Source: Methylobacterium sp. B4 (GTDB taxonomy: Bacteria; Pseudomonadota; Alphaproteobacteria; Rhizobiales; Beijerinckiaceae). Taken from it: a DNA stretch of 64,000 bases. The first letter of the stretch is position 1, and every line of letters starts with the position of its first letter. The stretch is from positions 62,001-126,000 of the forward strand of contig NZ_QJJJ01000011.1 of the NCBI RefSeq assembly GCF_003201865.1, written 5' to 3'. Position numbers and translations under genes: made by a program. The notes under the pieces are model-generated. The model did no database searches, had not been told where the DNA came from, and worked only from the letters and a program-made list of their open reading frames with translations. This document shows, piece by piece, positions 1 to 9,031 of the stretch.

Positions 1-287
1 AGCCGCCCCGACAGGCCGAGCCGCAGGCGCGGACGCGGCGTCTGCGCGGATCCGGCCGATGCCTCGATATGCCAGGGTAGGGCGGCGAGAGCCGCCGGCC
101 TGTTCTGCGCCGCTCCTCCCGGTTCGGTCGGCCGGCCGGAAGTCGGTAGGCGGGGCCGTCTCACGCGTCACCCGTCGTTGTGTCGTTCCATCGCGGTCGA
201 AGGGTACGCTCGGCTTCCGGCGCCGCCATCGATCGCACAGGTTGCGCGGGCAGCCGGTGCCACGCACCATTCGCTTGTGCGCAAGTC
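1..287. other. Left-edge stretch with no recognisable gene
   Basis: No reading frame here looks like a protein; the translations are arginine/proline-rich shadow frames of GC-rich DNA. It lies downstream of the membrane-protein gene that ends at 288. I saw no RNA gene or clear terminator. Confidence 0.4.
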
Positions 288-1121
288 TTATGCGCGGAGC
301 GTCCGCCGCTCAAGCCGTCGGCGCAGATAAACCGACAGAAGCGCGAATCCCGCCAGCGCTCCGAGAGCGGCCACCATGCCCGGTGTGACGAGTGCGCGCA
401 GGTCGATGCTCTCGGCGCAGTTGGTTCCCCCGGCGGCGAGGCAGGTGGCCTTGGCCGCGTCCCGGGCGGAGAGAAGGTCTTCGAGGCCGGCGCCGAGGCC
501 GGCATAGATGAACGCCCCCGGCGTCAGGCCGAGCAGGGTGGCGAGCGCGAAGGTACGAAGCCGGACGCCGAAGGCGGCCGGAGCGAGGTTGGTGATCCAG
601 TAGGGGAAGATCGGCAGCAGCCGCAGGATCAGGATGTAGCCGAACCCGTCGCGGCGGAACCCTTCCGCGAAGCGCCAGATCCGCGGGCCGGCCTTGCGCC
701 GGATCAGGTCGCCCGCGGCGAAGCGCCCGACCGAGAAGACGATCGCCGCGCCCGTCGTCGAGGAGCCGATGGCGATGAGCGCACCCGTGATCGGGCCGAA
801 CAGGAGGCCCGCCAGCACGGTCAGCACGAGGGTCGCGGGCAGCGAGACCACCACCGAGCCGATATAGGTGAGGCAGGCGAGCGCGATCGCCCGCATCCGG
901 TCCTCGGCGATCAGTGCCTGGAGCCCCACCCGCGCCTCGGACAGGCGGTCGAGGTCGAGGAAGTGGGTGCCGCCGGAGGCGAGGATGCCCACCGACAGCG
1001 CCGCGAGCGCCGCGAGCGGCAGCCAGCGCAGCCAGGGGCGGCGCGGGCCCGAGGGTTCGGGCACGCCCTCCGGGCCGTTCCCGTCCCCTGCCCCGTCGCG
1101 CGGCGGGCTCCCTGTCGTCAT
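288..1121 (-). CDS. TVP38/TMEM64 (VTT/DedA-like) family membrane protein
   Basis: A 277-aa integral membrane protein. After a Pro/Gly-rich cytoplasmic tail, a first membrane segment lies near residues 32-50. Hydrophobic segments then surround the family core (LLFGPITGALIAIGSSTTGA, then a PYWITNLAPAAFGV segment), typical of the VTT domain. A last segment near residue 250 is followed by an Arg-rich tail. Family members are thought to act in membrane lipid handling or transport, but no substrate can be assigned. A GGGGGAAGG-type ribosome site lies 5 nt before ATG 1121. It follows the PmtA-like gene by 54 bp on the same strand, so the two are probably co-transcribed; both concern membranes. Confidence 0.8.
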   Translation of the reverse strand: MTTGSPPRDGAGDGNGPEGVPEPSGPRRPWLRWLPLAALAALSVGILASGGTHFLDLDRLSEARVGLQALIAEDRMRAIALACLTYIGSVVVSLPATLVLTVLAGLLFGPITGALIAIGSSTTGAAIVFSVGRFAAGDLIRRKAGPRIWRFAEGFRRDGFGYILILRLLPIFPYWITNLAPAAFGVRLRTFALATLLGLTPGAFIYAGLGAGLEDLLSARDAAKATCLAAGGTNCAESIDLRALVTPGMVAALGALAGFALLSVYLRRRLERRTLRA

Positions 1122-1175
1122 CCGGCCTTCCCCCGCCGCCGGCCCATTCCCGGGCGCTCTCGCCTCAGGTCGCCT

Positions 1176-1832
1176 TCAAGTCTTCTTGCGCATCCGCAGG
1201 ATCTTGAAGAAGCCTCCGGGGAAGGTCGGCTTGAGGCCGACGACCTCGACGCCGTTGCGCGCGGCCCAGGCCTCGATGCGGGTGGACTTGAAGTCCGAGG
1301 ACCAGCCGATCTTGGTGCAGAGCGGCGCGACGATCTCCTCGACCCGGGCGACCGGTCCGGCGGATTGGCCGAAATGGTTGGCGAGGACGATGCCGCCGCC
1401 CGGCCGCACCACCCGCAGGAACTCCGACAGGGCGGCTTCCGGGTTCGGTACCAGGGTGATCAGGAACTGCGCCACCACCGCGTCGAAGCTCGCATCGGCG
1501 TAGCCGAGGCGGCAGACATCCATGACTTGGAGGCCCTTCACGTGGCTCAGGCCCTTGCGGCGGACCTTGCCCCGGGCGCGCTTGAGCATGTCCTCGGAGA
1601 GATCGACGCCGCAGACGAAGCTGTCGCGGGGGTAGTAGCCGAGCGACAGGCCGGTGCCGACGCCGGCCTCCAGCACCCGCGGCCCGTGGGCGACGGCCGC
1701 CTCGACGGCGGCGCGGGCGGCGGGCTCGGTCAGCTTGTCGTAGACGACGTCGTAGACCGGCGCCCAGCGGGCATAGGCCTTGCGCATCAGCTCGGTGGTC
1801 GGCCCGGCCTCGGGCGCCCGCTCGCTCAGCAT
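1176..1832 (-). CDS. pmtA: Class I SAM-dependent methyltransferase, PmtA-like phosphatidylethanolamine N-methyltransferase
   Basis: A 218-aa soluble methyltransferase. The SAM-binding motif I is VLEAGVGTG at residues 53-61, followed by the acidic loop (GVDLSEDML) and a VVRPGGGIVLANHF strand. The opening YARWAPVYDVVYDK and the closing FFKILRMRKK resemble the Rhodobacter/Sinorhizobium-type PmtA that methylates phosphatidylethanolamine stepwise to phosphatidylcholine. Length fits that family (about 200-220 aa). ATG 1832 is preceded by a GAGAGGG ribosome site. The neighbouring VTT-domain membrane protein gene downstream fits a lipid role. A UbiE-like methyltransferase with another substrate remains possible. 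Confidence 0.72.
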   Translation of the reverse strand: MLSERAPEAGPTTELMRKAYARWAPVYDVVYDKLTEPAARAAVEAAVAHGPRVLEAGVGTGLSLGYYPRDSFVCGVDLSEDMLKRARGKVRRKGLSHVKGLQVMDVCRLGYADASFDAVVAQFLITLVPNPEAALSEFLRVVRPGGGIVLANHFGQSAGPVARVEEIVAPLCTKIGWSSDFKSTRIEAWAARNGVEVVGLKPTFPGGFFKILRMRKKT

Positions 1833-1964
1833 ATAACCGTCACCCTCTCCGATCGCGGCTCACGACGCTTGCCGGCTCGGGCACGGGCCCGTACGCGGCC
1901 CGGAGCGCGTGAACGTCAGTGAACCTTGGGAAAACCTGAATCCGCACGGCGTGAAGCGACCCCA

Positions 1965-3122
1965 TCAGGCGGCCTCGGCGGCGCCTGCCTGCAACGCGCC
2001 GATGCGCCGGATGGTGCCGCCGCCGAGCACCCGCGCTCGGGGCCCGTCGTCGGCGTAGATCACGCAGGCCTGACCCGGCGAGACGCCGTCCTCGGGCGCG
2101 ACCAGTTCGATCTCGGCGCAGGCCTCGGCCGCGTTCCAGGACAGGCGCGCGGGCCGCGGCTCGCGGGTCGAACGCACCCGCACGGCCACGGGCCGATCGC
2201 CGATCGCTTCCGGCGCGCCCTCCCCGAGCCAGTTGAGGTCGGTCAGGCGGATGCGGCGGGTGGCGAGCGCCGCGCGGGGGCCGACGACGACGCGGGCGGT
2301 CTCGGGCTCGAGCCGCACCACGTAGAGCGGCTCGCCGACGGAGAGCTTGAGGCCGCGGCGCTGGCCCACCGTGTAGTGGATGATGCCCTCGTGCTGGCCG
2401 AGCCGGCGGCCGTCGAGATCGACGATCTCACCGGGCCGGGTCGCCTCGGGCCGCAGCTTGGCGATCACGTCGGCATAGCCGCCCTGGGGCACGAAGCAGA
2501 TGTCCTGGCTGTCGGCCTTGTCGGCGACCGTGAGGCCCAATTCCCGGGCGAGTGCGCGGGTCTCGTCCTTGGGCCGCTCGCCGAGGGGAAAGCGCAGGTA
2601 GGCGAGCTGCTCGGGCGTCGTGGCGTAGAGGAAGTAGCTCTGGTCCCGGGCCGGATCGAGGGCGCGGTAGAGGGCACGGCCCCCGTCCGCGAGCAGTCGG
2701 CTCGCCACGTAGTGGCCGGTCGCCAGCGCCTCGGCGCCGAGCTCGCGGGCGAGCCCGAGCAGGTCGCGGAACTTGACCGAGCGGTTGCACTCGACGCACG
2801 GAATCGGCGTTTCGCCCGAGAGGTAGCTCTCGGCGAAGCGGTCGATGACCGATTCGCGGAAGCGGTCCTCGTAGTCGAGGACGTAATGGGGGATGCCCAG
2901 CGTCTCGGCCACGTTGCGTGCGTCGTGGATGTCGCGGCCGGCGCAGCAGGCGCCCTTGCGGTGGGTCGCCGCGCCGTGGTCGTAGAGCTGGAGCGTGACG
3001 CCGACGACGTCGTAGCCCTCGCGCTTCAGCAGCCCGGCCACGACAGAGGAATCGACGCCGCCCGACATGGCGACGACGACGCGCGTCTCGTGCGGGGGCT
3101 TCGGAAGATCCAGCGAGTTCAT
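1965..3122 (-). CDS. mnmA: tRNA-specific 2-thiouridylase MnmA
   Basis: Transfers sulfur to C2 of U34 in tRNA-Lys, -Glu and -Gln, using ATP and a persulfide relay, in the cytoplasm. The 385-aa product from ATG 3122 has the PP-loop SGGVDSS at residues 20-26. It carries the catalytic cysteine pair: Cys112 in [10 protein letters not shown] and Cys209 in DSQDICF. The C-terminal beta-barrel is seen in VGQRRGL and [10 protein letters not shown]. An in-frame upstream extension to 3200 is Arg/Pro-rich and unlike the family, so the ATG beginning MNSLDLP was chosen. It stands alone, convergent with nothing and divergent from the flagellar block. Confidence 0.95.
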   Translation of the reverse strand: MNSLDLPKPPHETRVVVAMSGGVDSSVVAGLLKREGYDVVGVTLQLYDHGAATHRKGACCAGRDIHDARNVAETLGIPHYVLDYEDRFRESVIDRFAESYLSGETPIPCVECNRSVKFRDLLGLARELGAEALATGHYVASRLLADGGRALYRALDPARDQSYFLYATTPEQLAYLRFPLGERPKDETRALARELGLTVADKADSQDICFVPQGGYADVIAKLRPEATRPGEIVDLDGRRLGQHEGIIHYTVGQRRGLKLSVGEPLYVVRLEPETARVVVGPRAALATRRIRLTDLNWLGEGAPEAIGDRPVAVRVRSTREPRPARLSWNAAEACAEIELVAPEDGVSPGQACVIYADDGPRARVLGGGTIRRIGALQAGAAEAA

Positions 3123-3463
3123 GGCCGGTGATCGGGGCCGTCTGCCGGCCGGTGGCGGAGCCTTCGGGCGCACGCCGGGCTCGGCGGAGCGCGGGCGCAC
3201 CCCGCGTCTATAGCGATCCCGGCCCCGACTTTCCAGGCATGGGCGCGCGATGAGCCGATTTCCGGTGGCGGAGAGCGGATCGGGCCGCGCCCGGGCTCGG
3301 CAGATCCTGCCGGGTGGCCGGCAGATCCGGCCGCAGCCGCGCGGTAACGGCTTGCGGGCGGTTCACCTTTCCACTGTTTTTTCTGAGGCTTAGCTGTTCG
3401 CACCGTCTGGTGCGCGGCTTGCTCCGGCAGGGGCGGGCTTCGGCCTGACAAGGAATGGACGGT
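3123..3463. other. Intergenic region between mnmA and fliK
   Basis: About 340 bp between divergent genes, so it should hold both promoters. It contains a direct repeat CGGCAGATCC at 3298-3307 and 3319-3328 and a locally AT-richer stretch (CACTGTTTTTTCTGAGG) near 3376. I could not find a convincing sigma-54 (GG-N10-GC) or CtrA-type box, and no protein-like frame. Confidence 0.4.
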
Positions 3464-4876
3464 ATGGCGGTCTGGCGCGCGGACAGGATGGAGAGTGTTC
3501 TCAGGCAGGCCGCGCGGCCGCCGGCTGCTCCCGTGCGCGGAGCCGAGAGCCCGCGCTTCGCGCTGGAGGCCGAGGCGCGCAAGCCCGCGGCCGCTTCCCT
3601 CCGCCGCACGACCCCTGCCCCTGCCCCTGCTGCGGACCGGGCTCGGGACGCTGCCGCGAACGCGGCCGAGAGCCGGCAGGTCCGGAGCCCGTCGTCCGAC
3701 CGGCCCAAGCCCGCGGGCGCGGCGCGGGCGACCCCCGAACCGGGCTCCTCCGCTCAGATGAGCACGCGGCGCGACCGCCCTGCGGCAGGGTCGGAGCGCA
3801 TGCCGGCTCGGGCGATGGCCGACCCGGCGACACCCTCCGCTCGATCCTCCGAACGGGCGCGCCCCGAAGACGGCGAAGCGCTGCAGGGAAAGGTGGCTCA
3901 GGAAGCCGCTTCGCAGGAGGTCGCCGCCGCAATGATTTCCGATACGGAAGCCGAGTCCGGGTCGGAGGAGACGCCCTCCGCGTCGGACGAGGAGGCCGCG
4001 GCGGCCGATCCCGCCCTCCTCCCCGCCCCACTCCTCTCCGCGCCGCCTCCGTCCGTTTCCGTCGCGGCCTCGGCTGGCCCGACGGGAGCGGCGGCGTCCG
4101 CCTCCGCGGGATCGCCGGCTGCCGTCGCTTCGCCAGCCGCCGGAGCGCATGTGCCGGCGGCCTCTGCCGCTGCGAGCCAAGTCGAGCCGGGATCGCTTCC
4201 GGCTGAGGCGCGGAAGGCGGGGACGGAGTCCGTGGCCGGAGCGGACGCGCAAGCGGTGCCCACCGCTCCGGCGGAGGGCAAGGCGGGCTTCGACGCCCTG
4301 CTGGCCGGGATGCAGGGGGGCACGGAAACCGCCCCGACGCCGACGAGCCCCGTGGCGGCCCCGTCCGGGACGGCGGGGCTGCAGGGGGCGGCGCCCACGC
4401 AGGGCACGCAGACGAGTGCCTCGCAGCCCGCCGCGCCCGCGACGCCGCCGGTTCCGCTGGGGGCCGTGGCCATGACGATCGGGCTCCGCTCGCTCGCGGG
4501 GGTGAACCGTTTCGCGATCCGCCTCGATCCGGTCGAACTCGGCCGCATCGACGTGTCGCTCGACCTCGACAAGGCGAGCGGACGCGCCCGCGCGCACCTC
4601 GTCGTGGATCGTCCCGAGACCCTGGCCCTGCTCCAGCGCGACGCCGGCTCCCTGCAGCAGGCCCTGGCGCAGGCCGGCTTCGACCTCGCCTCCGACGCGG
4701 GCGGCAGCGGGATCGACCTGTCGTTGCGCGGAGAGGGCGGCGGCGGCCGGCAGGACGAGCCCTCCTCCCGCGGCCGCCCCGAGGGCCTGCCGGGCGGGCG
4801 GGACGAGATTTCCGCCCTCGACCTCGTCCCCCTGCGACCGCTGCGGGCGCTGGGCGCCCTCGACATCCGCATCTAG
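3464..4876 (+). CDS. fliK: Flagellar hook-length control protein FliK
   Basis: About 470 aa. The first ~330 residues are low-complexity Ala/Pro/Ser/Glu-rich, as in FliK molecular-ruler regions. The last ~130 carry the Flg_hook C-terminal domain, with FAIRLDPVELGRIDVSLD and LLQRDAGSLQQALAQAGF near residues 350-415. FliK measures hook length and switches export specificity of the flagellar type III apparatus. AAGGA at 3450-3454 abuts an ATG at 3455 but is 9 nt before ATG 3464, which is preferred. It precedes flgD on the same strand, which supports the assignment because FliK and FlgD are both hook-assembly factors. The variable N-terminal half gives no independent support. Confidence 0.85.
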   Translation: MAVWRADRMESVLRQAARPPAAPVRGAESPRFALEAEARKPAAASLRRTTPAPAPAADRARDAAANAAESRQVRSPSSDRPKPAGAARATPEPGSSAQMSTRRDRPAAGSERMPARAMADPATPSARSSERARPEDGEALQGKVAQEAASQEVAAAMISDTEAESGSEETPSASDEEAAAADPALLPAPLLSAPPPSVSVAASAGPTGAAASASAGSPAAVASPAAGAHVPAASAAASQVEPGSLPAEARKAGTESVAGADAQAVPTAPAEGKAGFDALLAGMQGGTETAPTPTSPVAAPSGTAGLQGAAPTQGTQTSASQPAAPATPPVPLGAVAMTIGLRSLAGVNRFAIRLDPVELGRIDVSLDLDKASGRARAHLVVDRPETLALLQRDAGSLQQALAQAGFDLASDAGGSGIDLSLRGEGGGGRQDEPSSRGRPEGLPGGRDEISALDLVPLRPLRALGALDIRI

Positions 4877-4877
4877 G

Positions 4878-4911
4878 GCCTCGTCCTTCCATCCCCGGAT
4901 GAAGACGAGGC
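4878..4911 (+). terminator. Bulged hairpin after fliK
   Basis: Outer arms GCCTCGTC (4878-4885) and GACGAGGC (4904-4911) pair perfectly. Inside, TTC/GAA and ATCC/GGAT continue the stem with one bulged C, giving about 15 bp. There is no U-run after it, so it may be an mRNA-stabilising or attenuating hairpin between fliK and flgD and not a classical terminator. Confidence 0.45.
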
Positions 4912-4986
4912 TCCACGTCACGACGCCTTCAGACTTTTCCAGCGAGCCGGCGGCTTTCGCGCCCGCTCCCGCCTCAGGATGACGCC

Positions 4987-5658
4987 ATGGCCTCCGGCAT
5001 CGCGAGCAGCACCAGCATCACCGGCGCCACCGCCGCCTCGGCCACCGACGCCAAGTCGATCGCGGGCAATTTCACGCAGTTCCTCACCCTGCTCACCACG
5101 CAGCTGAAGAACCAGAACCCCCTCGACCCGCTGGACACCAACCAGTTCACGCAGCAGCTCGTGCAGTTCGCCGGCGTCGAGCAGCAGCTCAAGACCAACG
5201 ACTCCCTGGGCTCGATCCTCACCAACGCCAAGGCCTCGGCCACCGCCACCGCCTCCGGCCTGATCGGCAAGACGGTGACCGCGGACGGCGCCACCACGGA
5301 CCTCATCGACGGCAAGGCGAACTGGACCCTGACGCCTCAGCGGGCGGCGGCCCGGGCGATCGTCACCATCAAGGGGACGGACGGCACGGTCGTCGCCACC
5401 AAGACGACGACGCTCAAGGCCGGCGCGCAGGCCTTCGACTGGGACGGCACCTCGACCTCCGGCCTGTCGGCCGCGGCCGGAAAGTACACGATCACCGTCG
5501 ATGCCCTCGACGCGACCGGCGCGAAGGTCGCCGTCGACACCAAGGTGTCGGGCGTCGTGGACGGCGTCGACCTCAGCGGCTCTGAACCGGTGCTGACGAT
5601 CGGCACGGCGCGCGTGCCGGCCTCCAGCGTCAAAAGCCTCACGACATCAGGCTCTTGA
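4987..5658 (+). CDS. flgD: Flagellar hook assembly scaffold FlgD
   Basis: A 223-aa rod/hook capping protein that lets FlgE subunits polymerise and is then replaced by the filament caps. The diagnostic N-terminal block lies at residues 27-72 (FTQFLTLLTTQLKNQNPLDP, then TNQFTQQLVQFAGVEQQL). The remainder is the Tudor/Ig-like FlgD region with a FDWDGTSTSGLSAAAGKY turn. Length matches the family. AGGA at 4977-4980 precedes ATG 4987. It sits 110 bp after fliK, separated by a strong hairpin. Confidence 0.95.
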   Translation: MASGIASSTSITGATAASATDAKSIAGNFTQFLTLLTTQLKNQNPLDPLDTNQFTQQLVQFAGVEQQLKTNDSLGSILTNAKASATATASGLIGKTVTADGATTDLIDGKANWTLTPQRAAARAIVTIKGTDGTVVATKTTTLKAGAQAFDWDGTSTSGLSAAAGKYTITVDALDATGAKVAVDTKVSGVVDGVDLSGSEPVLTIGTARVPASSVKSLTTSGS

Positions 5659-5799
5659 CGCATGTCGAGGTTGCCGCCGACTGATTTGTCCACACCCGCG
5701 CACAGCGGACGAATCGCATTCGAGCGACCGACTTCAAGAACTTTTAAGCGGGCGCAAGTAGCTTGGCTGTCGACAGGTCAGTCGAGTGTAGAGCGTATC

Positions 5800-6075
5800 A
5801 TGACCGAAACACCCCGGCCGCGCGTGAAGTATGTGATCGGCCCCGACGGCAGTCCTCTGACGATCGCCGATCTTCCTCCCGTCACTACCCGCCGCTGGGT
5901 CATCCGCCGCAAGGCCGAGGTCGTCGCCGCCGTCCGCGGCGGCCTTCTCAGCCTGGAGGAGGCCTGCCAGCGCTATACCCTGACGACGGAAGAGTTCCTG
6001 AGCTGGCAGTATTCCATCGACCAGCACGGGCTGGCGGGGCTTCGCACCACCCGCATCCAGCACTACCGGCACTGA
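5800..6075 (+). CDS. sciP: DUF1153 protein, SciP-type CtrA inhibitor
   Basis: A 91-aa protein with the alphaproteobacterial DUF1153/SciP signature: VKYVIGPDGSPLTIADLP at the N-terminus, then a helix-turn-helix (RWVIRRKAEVVAAVRGG, LSLEEACQRYTLTTEEFL). In Caulobacter, SciP binds CtrA and prevents it from activating its promoters, including flagellar ones. Start ATG 5800 was chosen because upstream in-frame residues show no family similarity. The gene lies inside the flagellar block, just before fliF, whose upstream region holds a CtrA-like box, so a role in timing flagellar transcription is a sensible inference. Confidence 0.88.
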   Translation: MTETPRPRVKYVIGPDGSPLTIADLPPVTTRRWVIRRKAEVVAAVRGGLLSLEEACQRYTLTTEEFLSWQYSIDQHGLAGLRTTRIQHYRH

Positions 6076-6126
6076 TTCTTCAGTTCCCACAGACCGTTGC
6101 GCGCCGAGCCTCGCGCAGCGCAGGAG

Positions 6127-6154
6127 GAGCCGCCACCGGAAGCCGGGGCGGCTC
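6127..6154 (+). terminator. Hairpin downstream of sciP
   Basis: GAGCCGCC (6127-6134) pairs perfectly with GGCGGCTC (6147-6154) around a 12-nt loop, followed by a short partly T-rich TCGTCGTTTCC. It probably ends or attenuates the sciP transcript before the fliF promoter region. Confidence 0.45.
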
Positions 6155-6221
6155 TCGTCGTTTCCGGCTCACCCTTTCGCGGGACGCGGGGCGGGCGTTC
6201 GTGAACGGGATCGGGCCGGCG

Positions 6222-6237
6222 TTAACGCCTCGCTAAC
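6222..6237 (+). promoter_or_regulatory. CtrA-like binding box upstream of fliF
   Basis: TTAA (6222-6225), seven bases, then CTAAC (6233-6237) matches the CtrA consensus TTAA-N7-TTAA(C) with one mismatch. It stands out in DNA of about 70% GC. It lies some 75-90 bp before the preferred fliF start, a plausible promoter position. CtrA control of fliF is established in Caulobacter; its use here is inference. Confidence 0.5.
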
Positions 6238-6311
6238 CACGCACCGGGCAATTCTTGCCGGGCGGACCGCGATCCCTCGCGGCCGCACTCGCGTCGTGGG
6301 CGTGCTCGGCC

Positions 6312-7934
6312 GTGAAACCCATCCTGGAACTGGTGACGAAGCTCGGGCCCGCGCGCCTCGCCGCGATGGCGGCGGTGACGCTGACGCTCGTCGGCTTCTT
6401 CGCCTTCGTGATCCTGCGGGTCTCGCGCCCCGACATGGGAGTGCTGTTCTCCGACCTCTCGCTCCAGGATTCCTCCGCGGTGATCCGCGAACTGGACGCG
6501 CGCGGCATCGTCTACGAGACCAAGGGCGAGATGGGCCAGACCCTGCTCGCGCCCCGGTCCGACCTCGCCAAGCTGCGCATGGATCTGGCCGGCAAGGGCC
6601 TGCCGAGCCAGGGCGGCGTCGGCTACGAAATCTTCGACAAGGGCGACGCCTTCTCCTCCACGAGCTTCGTCCAGAACGTGAACCATCTGCGGGCGATGGA
6701 GGGCGAGCTCGCCCGCTCCATCCGCGCCATCGGCCGCGTCCAGGCCGCTCGCGTCCACCTCGTCATGCCCGAGCGCCGCCTGTTCGAGCGCGATCGCGAG
6801 GCGCCCTCGGCCGCCATCGTCGTCAAGCTCATGGGCGACCTCGATGCGAGTCAGGTACGGGCGATCCGGCATCTGGCGGCCTCCGCGGTCGAGGGCCTGA
6901 AGCCCGAGCGCGTCTCGATCGTCGACGAGCGCGGGCGGCTGCTCGCCGACGGCGCCCGCGGCGCGCAAGCCGACGGGGCGGGCGCCCTGGAGGAGAGGCA
7001 GGCCGGCATCGAGCGGCGCCTGCGCTCGCAGATCGAGGAGATCGTGGCCGGCATCGTCGGCCAGGGCCGGGCCCGGGTGCAGGTCGCCGCCGAACTCGAC
7101 CTCAACCGGATCGAGAGCCGTTCGGAGAGCTTCGATCCCGAGAGCCGCGTGGCCCGCTCGACCCAGACCCGCACCGAGAATTTCCTCACCGGCGGCGCGG
7201 AGGGGCAGGTCAGCGTCGGCAACGAACTGCCCGGCGCAAATCAAAACCCGGCCCCGCCCGCGCAGAAGGATTCGACGCAGAAGAACGAGGAGACCACGAA
7301 TTACGAGATCTCCCGCGTCACCAAGGTCGAGACCCTGGAGGGCGGGCGCCTTAAGCGCCTCTCGGTCGCGGTACTTGTGGACGGGGTCTACGCGCCCGGC
7401 GCAGACGGCAAGCCGGCCTACCAGCCGCGCTCGGATGCCGAGATTGCGCGCATCGCCGCCCTGGTGCGCACGGCGGTCGGCTACGACAAGGCCCGCGGCG
7501 ATCAGGTCGAGGTGGTCAACCTGCGCTTCGCCGAGGCGCCGGCCGCCCCCGACTTCGTGGAGCCCGGCCTGGTCCAGTCGCTCCTGAGCCCGACCAAGGA
7601 CGAGGTGATGCGGCTGGTGGAGCTCGCCGTGCTCAGCCTGCTCACCCTGATCGTGCTGATGGCGGTGGTGCGCCCTCTCCTGCGGCGCGTGCTGGAAGCC
7701 GAGACGCCGGTGGCTTCCCTCGCCGGCCCGGCCGGCGCGCTCGCTCTGGCCGGGGCCGGAGGTGAGATGCCGGCCGAGATGGCGATCCGCGACAACAGCA
7801 CCAACCGCTTCCTCGAATCGGCCAAGCTGACCGGACAGATCCAGGCCGAGACGGTGGAGCGCGTGGTCGACATGGTGCGGGCGAGCCCGAACGAGACGGT
7901 CGAGGTCTTGCGCAACTGGATCCACGATTCCTGA
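6312..7934 (+). CDS. fliF: Flagellar MS-ring protein FliF
   Basis: Forms the inner-membrane MS ring, the base on which switch and export apparatus assemble. About 540 aa, with an N-terminal membrane segment (MAAVTLTLVGFFAFVIL). Ring-building motifs follow: MGVLFSDLSLQDSSAVI, LRMDLAGKGLP, QNVNHLRAMEGELARSI and ARVHLVMPER. A second membrane segment lies near residues 455-480, then a cytoplasmic tail ending EVLRNWIHDS that binds FliG. The start is uncertain. GTG 6312 is preferred because TTG 6255 would lie very close to, or upstream of, the transcript start implied by the CtrA-like box. It is followed closely by fliG. Confidence 0.93.
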   Translation: MKPILELVTKLGPARLAAMAAVTLTLVGFFAFVILRVSRPDMGVLFSDLSLQDSSAVIRELDARGIVYETKGEMGQTLLAPRSDLAKLRMDLAGKGLPSQGGVGYEIFDKGDAFSSTSFVQNVNHLRAMEGELARSIRAIGRVQAARVHLVMPERRLFERDREAPSAAIVVKLMGDLDASQVRAIRHLAASAVEGLKPERVSIVDERGRLLADGARGAQADGAGALEERQAGIERRLRSQIEEIVAGIVGQGRARVQVAAELDLNRIESRSESFDPESRVARSTQTRTENFLTGGAEGQVSVGNELPGANQNPAPPAQKDSTQKNEETTNYEISRVTKVETLEGGRLKRLSVAVLVDGVYAPGADGKPAYQPRSDAEIARIAALVRTAVGYDKARGDQVEVVNLRFAEAPAAPDFVEPGLVQSLLSPTKDEVMRLVELAVLSLLTLIVLMAVVRPLLRRVLEAETPVASLAGPAGALALAGAGGEMPAEMAIRDNSTNRFLESAKLTGQIQAETVERVVDMVRASPNETVEVLRNWIHDS

Positions 7935-7975
7935 GGGCTTGAGATGAGGCGGAATCGCGAGAAGGGAGTGGGTCG

Positions 7976-9031
7976 GTGGTCGCGGGCATAAACTTCAACG
8001 CTGCCATGGAGAGCGTGGACTCGTCGTCCGCCTTCGCCACGATGCCCGGTCCCCAGCGCGCCGCCGCCCTGCTGCTGCTGCTCGGCGAGGAGGAGGGGGC
8101 GCCGATCTGGCAGCGCCTCGACGAGGACGAGGTCAAGCTCGTCAGCCACGCGATGGTGCAGCTCGGCTCGCTCGAAGCCGGCACCGTCGAGCGGCTGATC
8201 GTCGATTTCGTATCGCGCCTCTCGTCGGGCGGGGGCATGACCTCGAACTTCGAGCGCACCGAGTCGCTCCTGCTTAAGATCTTTCCCCCCGAGCAGGTCT
8301 CCTCGATCATGGCGGAGATCAAGGGCGCGTCGGGCAAGCGCGTCTGGGCGAGCCTGACCCAGATCGATCCCGAGATCCTCGCGAACTTCCTGCGCAACGA
8401 GTACCCGCAGACCGTCGCGGTGGTGCTCTCGAAGGTACGGGCCGACTACGCCGCCAAGGTGCTCACGATCCTGCCGGAGGAGTTCGCCATCGACGTGCTC
8501 AACCGGATGCTGCGCATGGAGACGGTCCAGAAGGAGGCGCTGCGCCACATCGAGGAGACCCTGCGCACCGAGTTCGTCTCGACCATCGCCCAGACCACCC
8601 GGCGCGACGCGCACGAACTCATGGCCGAGGTCTTCAACGCCTTCGACCGGCAGACCGAGACCCGCTTCCTCGCGGCGATCGACCAGGCCAACCGCGGCTC
8701 GGCCAAGAAGATCCGCCAGCTCATGTTCACCTTCGAGGATCTGCTGAAGCTCGATCCGGGCTCGGTCCAGACCCTCATGCGCAAGGTCGACAACGACACC
8801 CTGTGCCGGGCGCTCAAGGGCGCGGACGAGCGGGTTCGGGCCTTCTTCATGGGCCAGATGTCGACCCGCGCGGCCAAGAACCTCACCGACGAGATGGGCT
8901 CGATGGGGCCGATCCGCCTCAAGGAGGTCGATGAGGCGCAGGCCAAGATGACGGAGCTCGCCAAGGACCTGGCCGAGAAGGGCGAGATCATGATCGCCAA
9001 GAACGGCGGCGAGGAGGAGTTGGTCTATTGA
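7976..9031 (+). CDS. fliG: Flagellar motor switch protein FliG
   Basis: Couples the MS ring to the C ring and interacts with the stator for torque. The 351-aa product has the FliG N-domain (QRAAALLLLLGEEEGAPIWQ), the middle domain with YPQTVAVVLSKV near residues 140-150, and the C-terminal torque domain with FEDLLKLDPGSVQTLMRKVD. GTG 7976 is chosen because GAAGGGAG at 7961-7968 sits 7 nt before it. A later ATG at 8006 has no such site. It overlaps fliH by 4 bp. Confidence 0.95.
   Translation: MVAGINFNAAMESVDSSSAFATMPGPQRAAALLLLLGEEEGAPIWQRLDEDEVKLVSHAMVQLGSLEAGTVERLIVDFVSRLSSGGGMTSNFERTESLLLKIFPPEQVSSIMAEIKGASGKRVWASLTQIDPEILANFLRNEYPQTVAVVLSKVRADYAAKVLTILPEEFAIDVLNRMLRMETVQKEALRHIEETLRTEFVSTIAQTTRRDAHELMAEVFNAFDRQTETRFLAAIDQANRGSAKKIRQLMFTFEDLLKLDPGSVQTLMRKVDNDTLCRALKGADERVRAFFMGQMSTRAAKNLTDEMGSMGPIRLKEVDEAQAKMTELAKDLAEKGEIMIAKNGGEEELVY

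Noticed and set aside
180..1922. A 580-aa open frame on the plus strand over the TVP38 and PmtA-like genes
   Set aside because: Antisense shadow: Arg/Gly/Ala/Pro-rich with no family motifs, while the minus-strand frames have clear domains.
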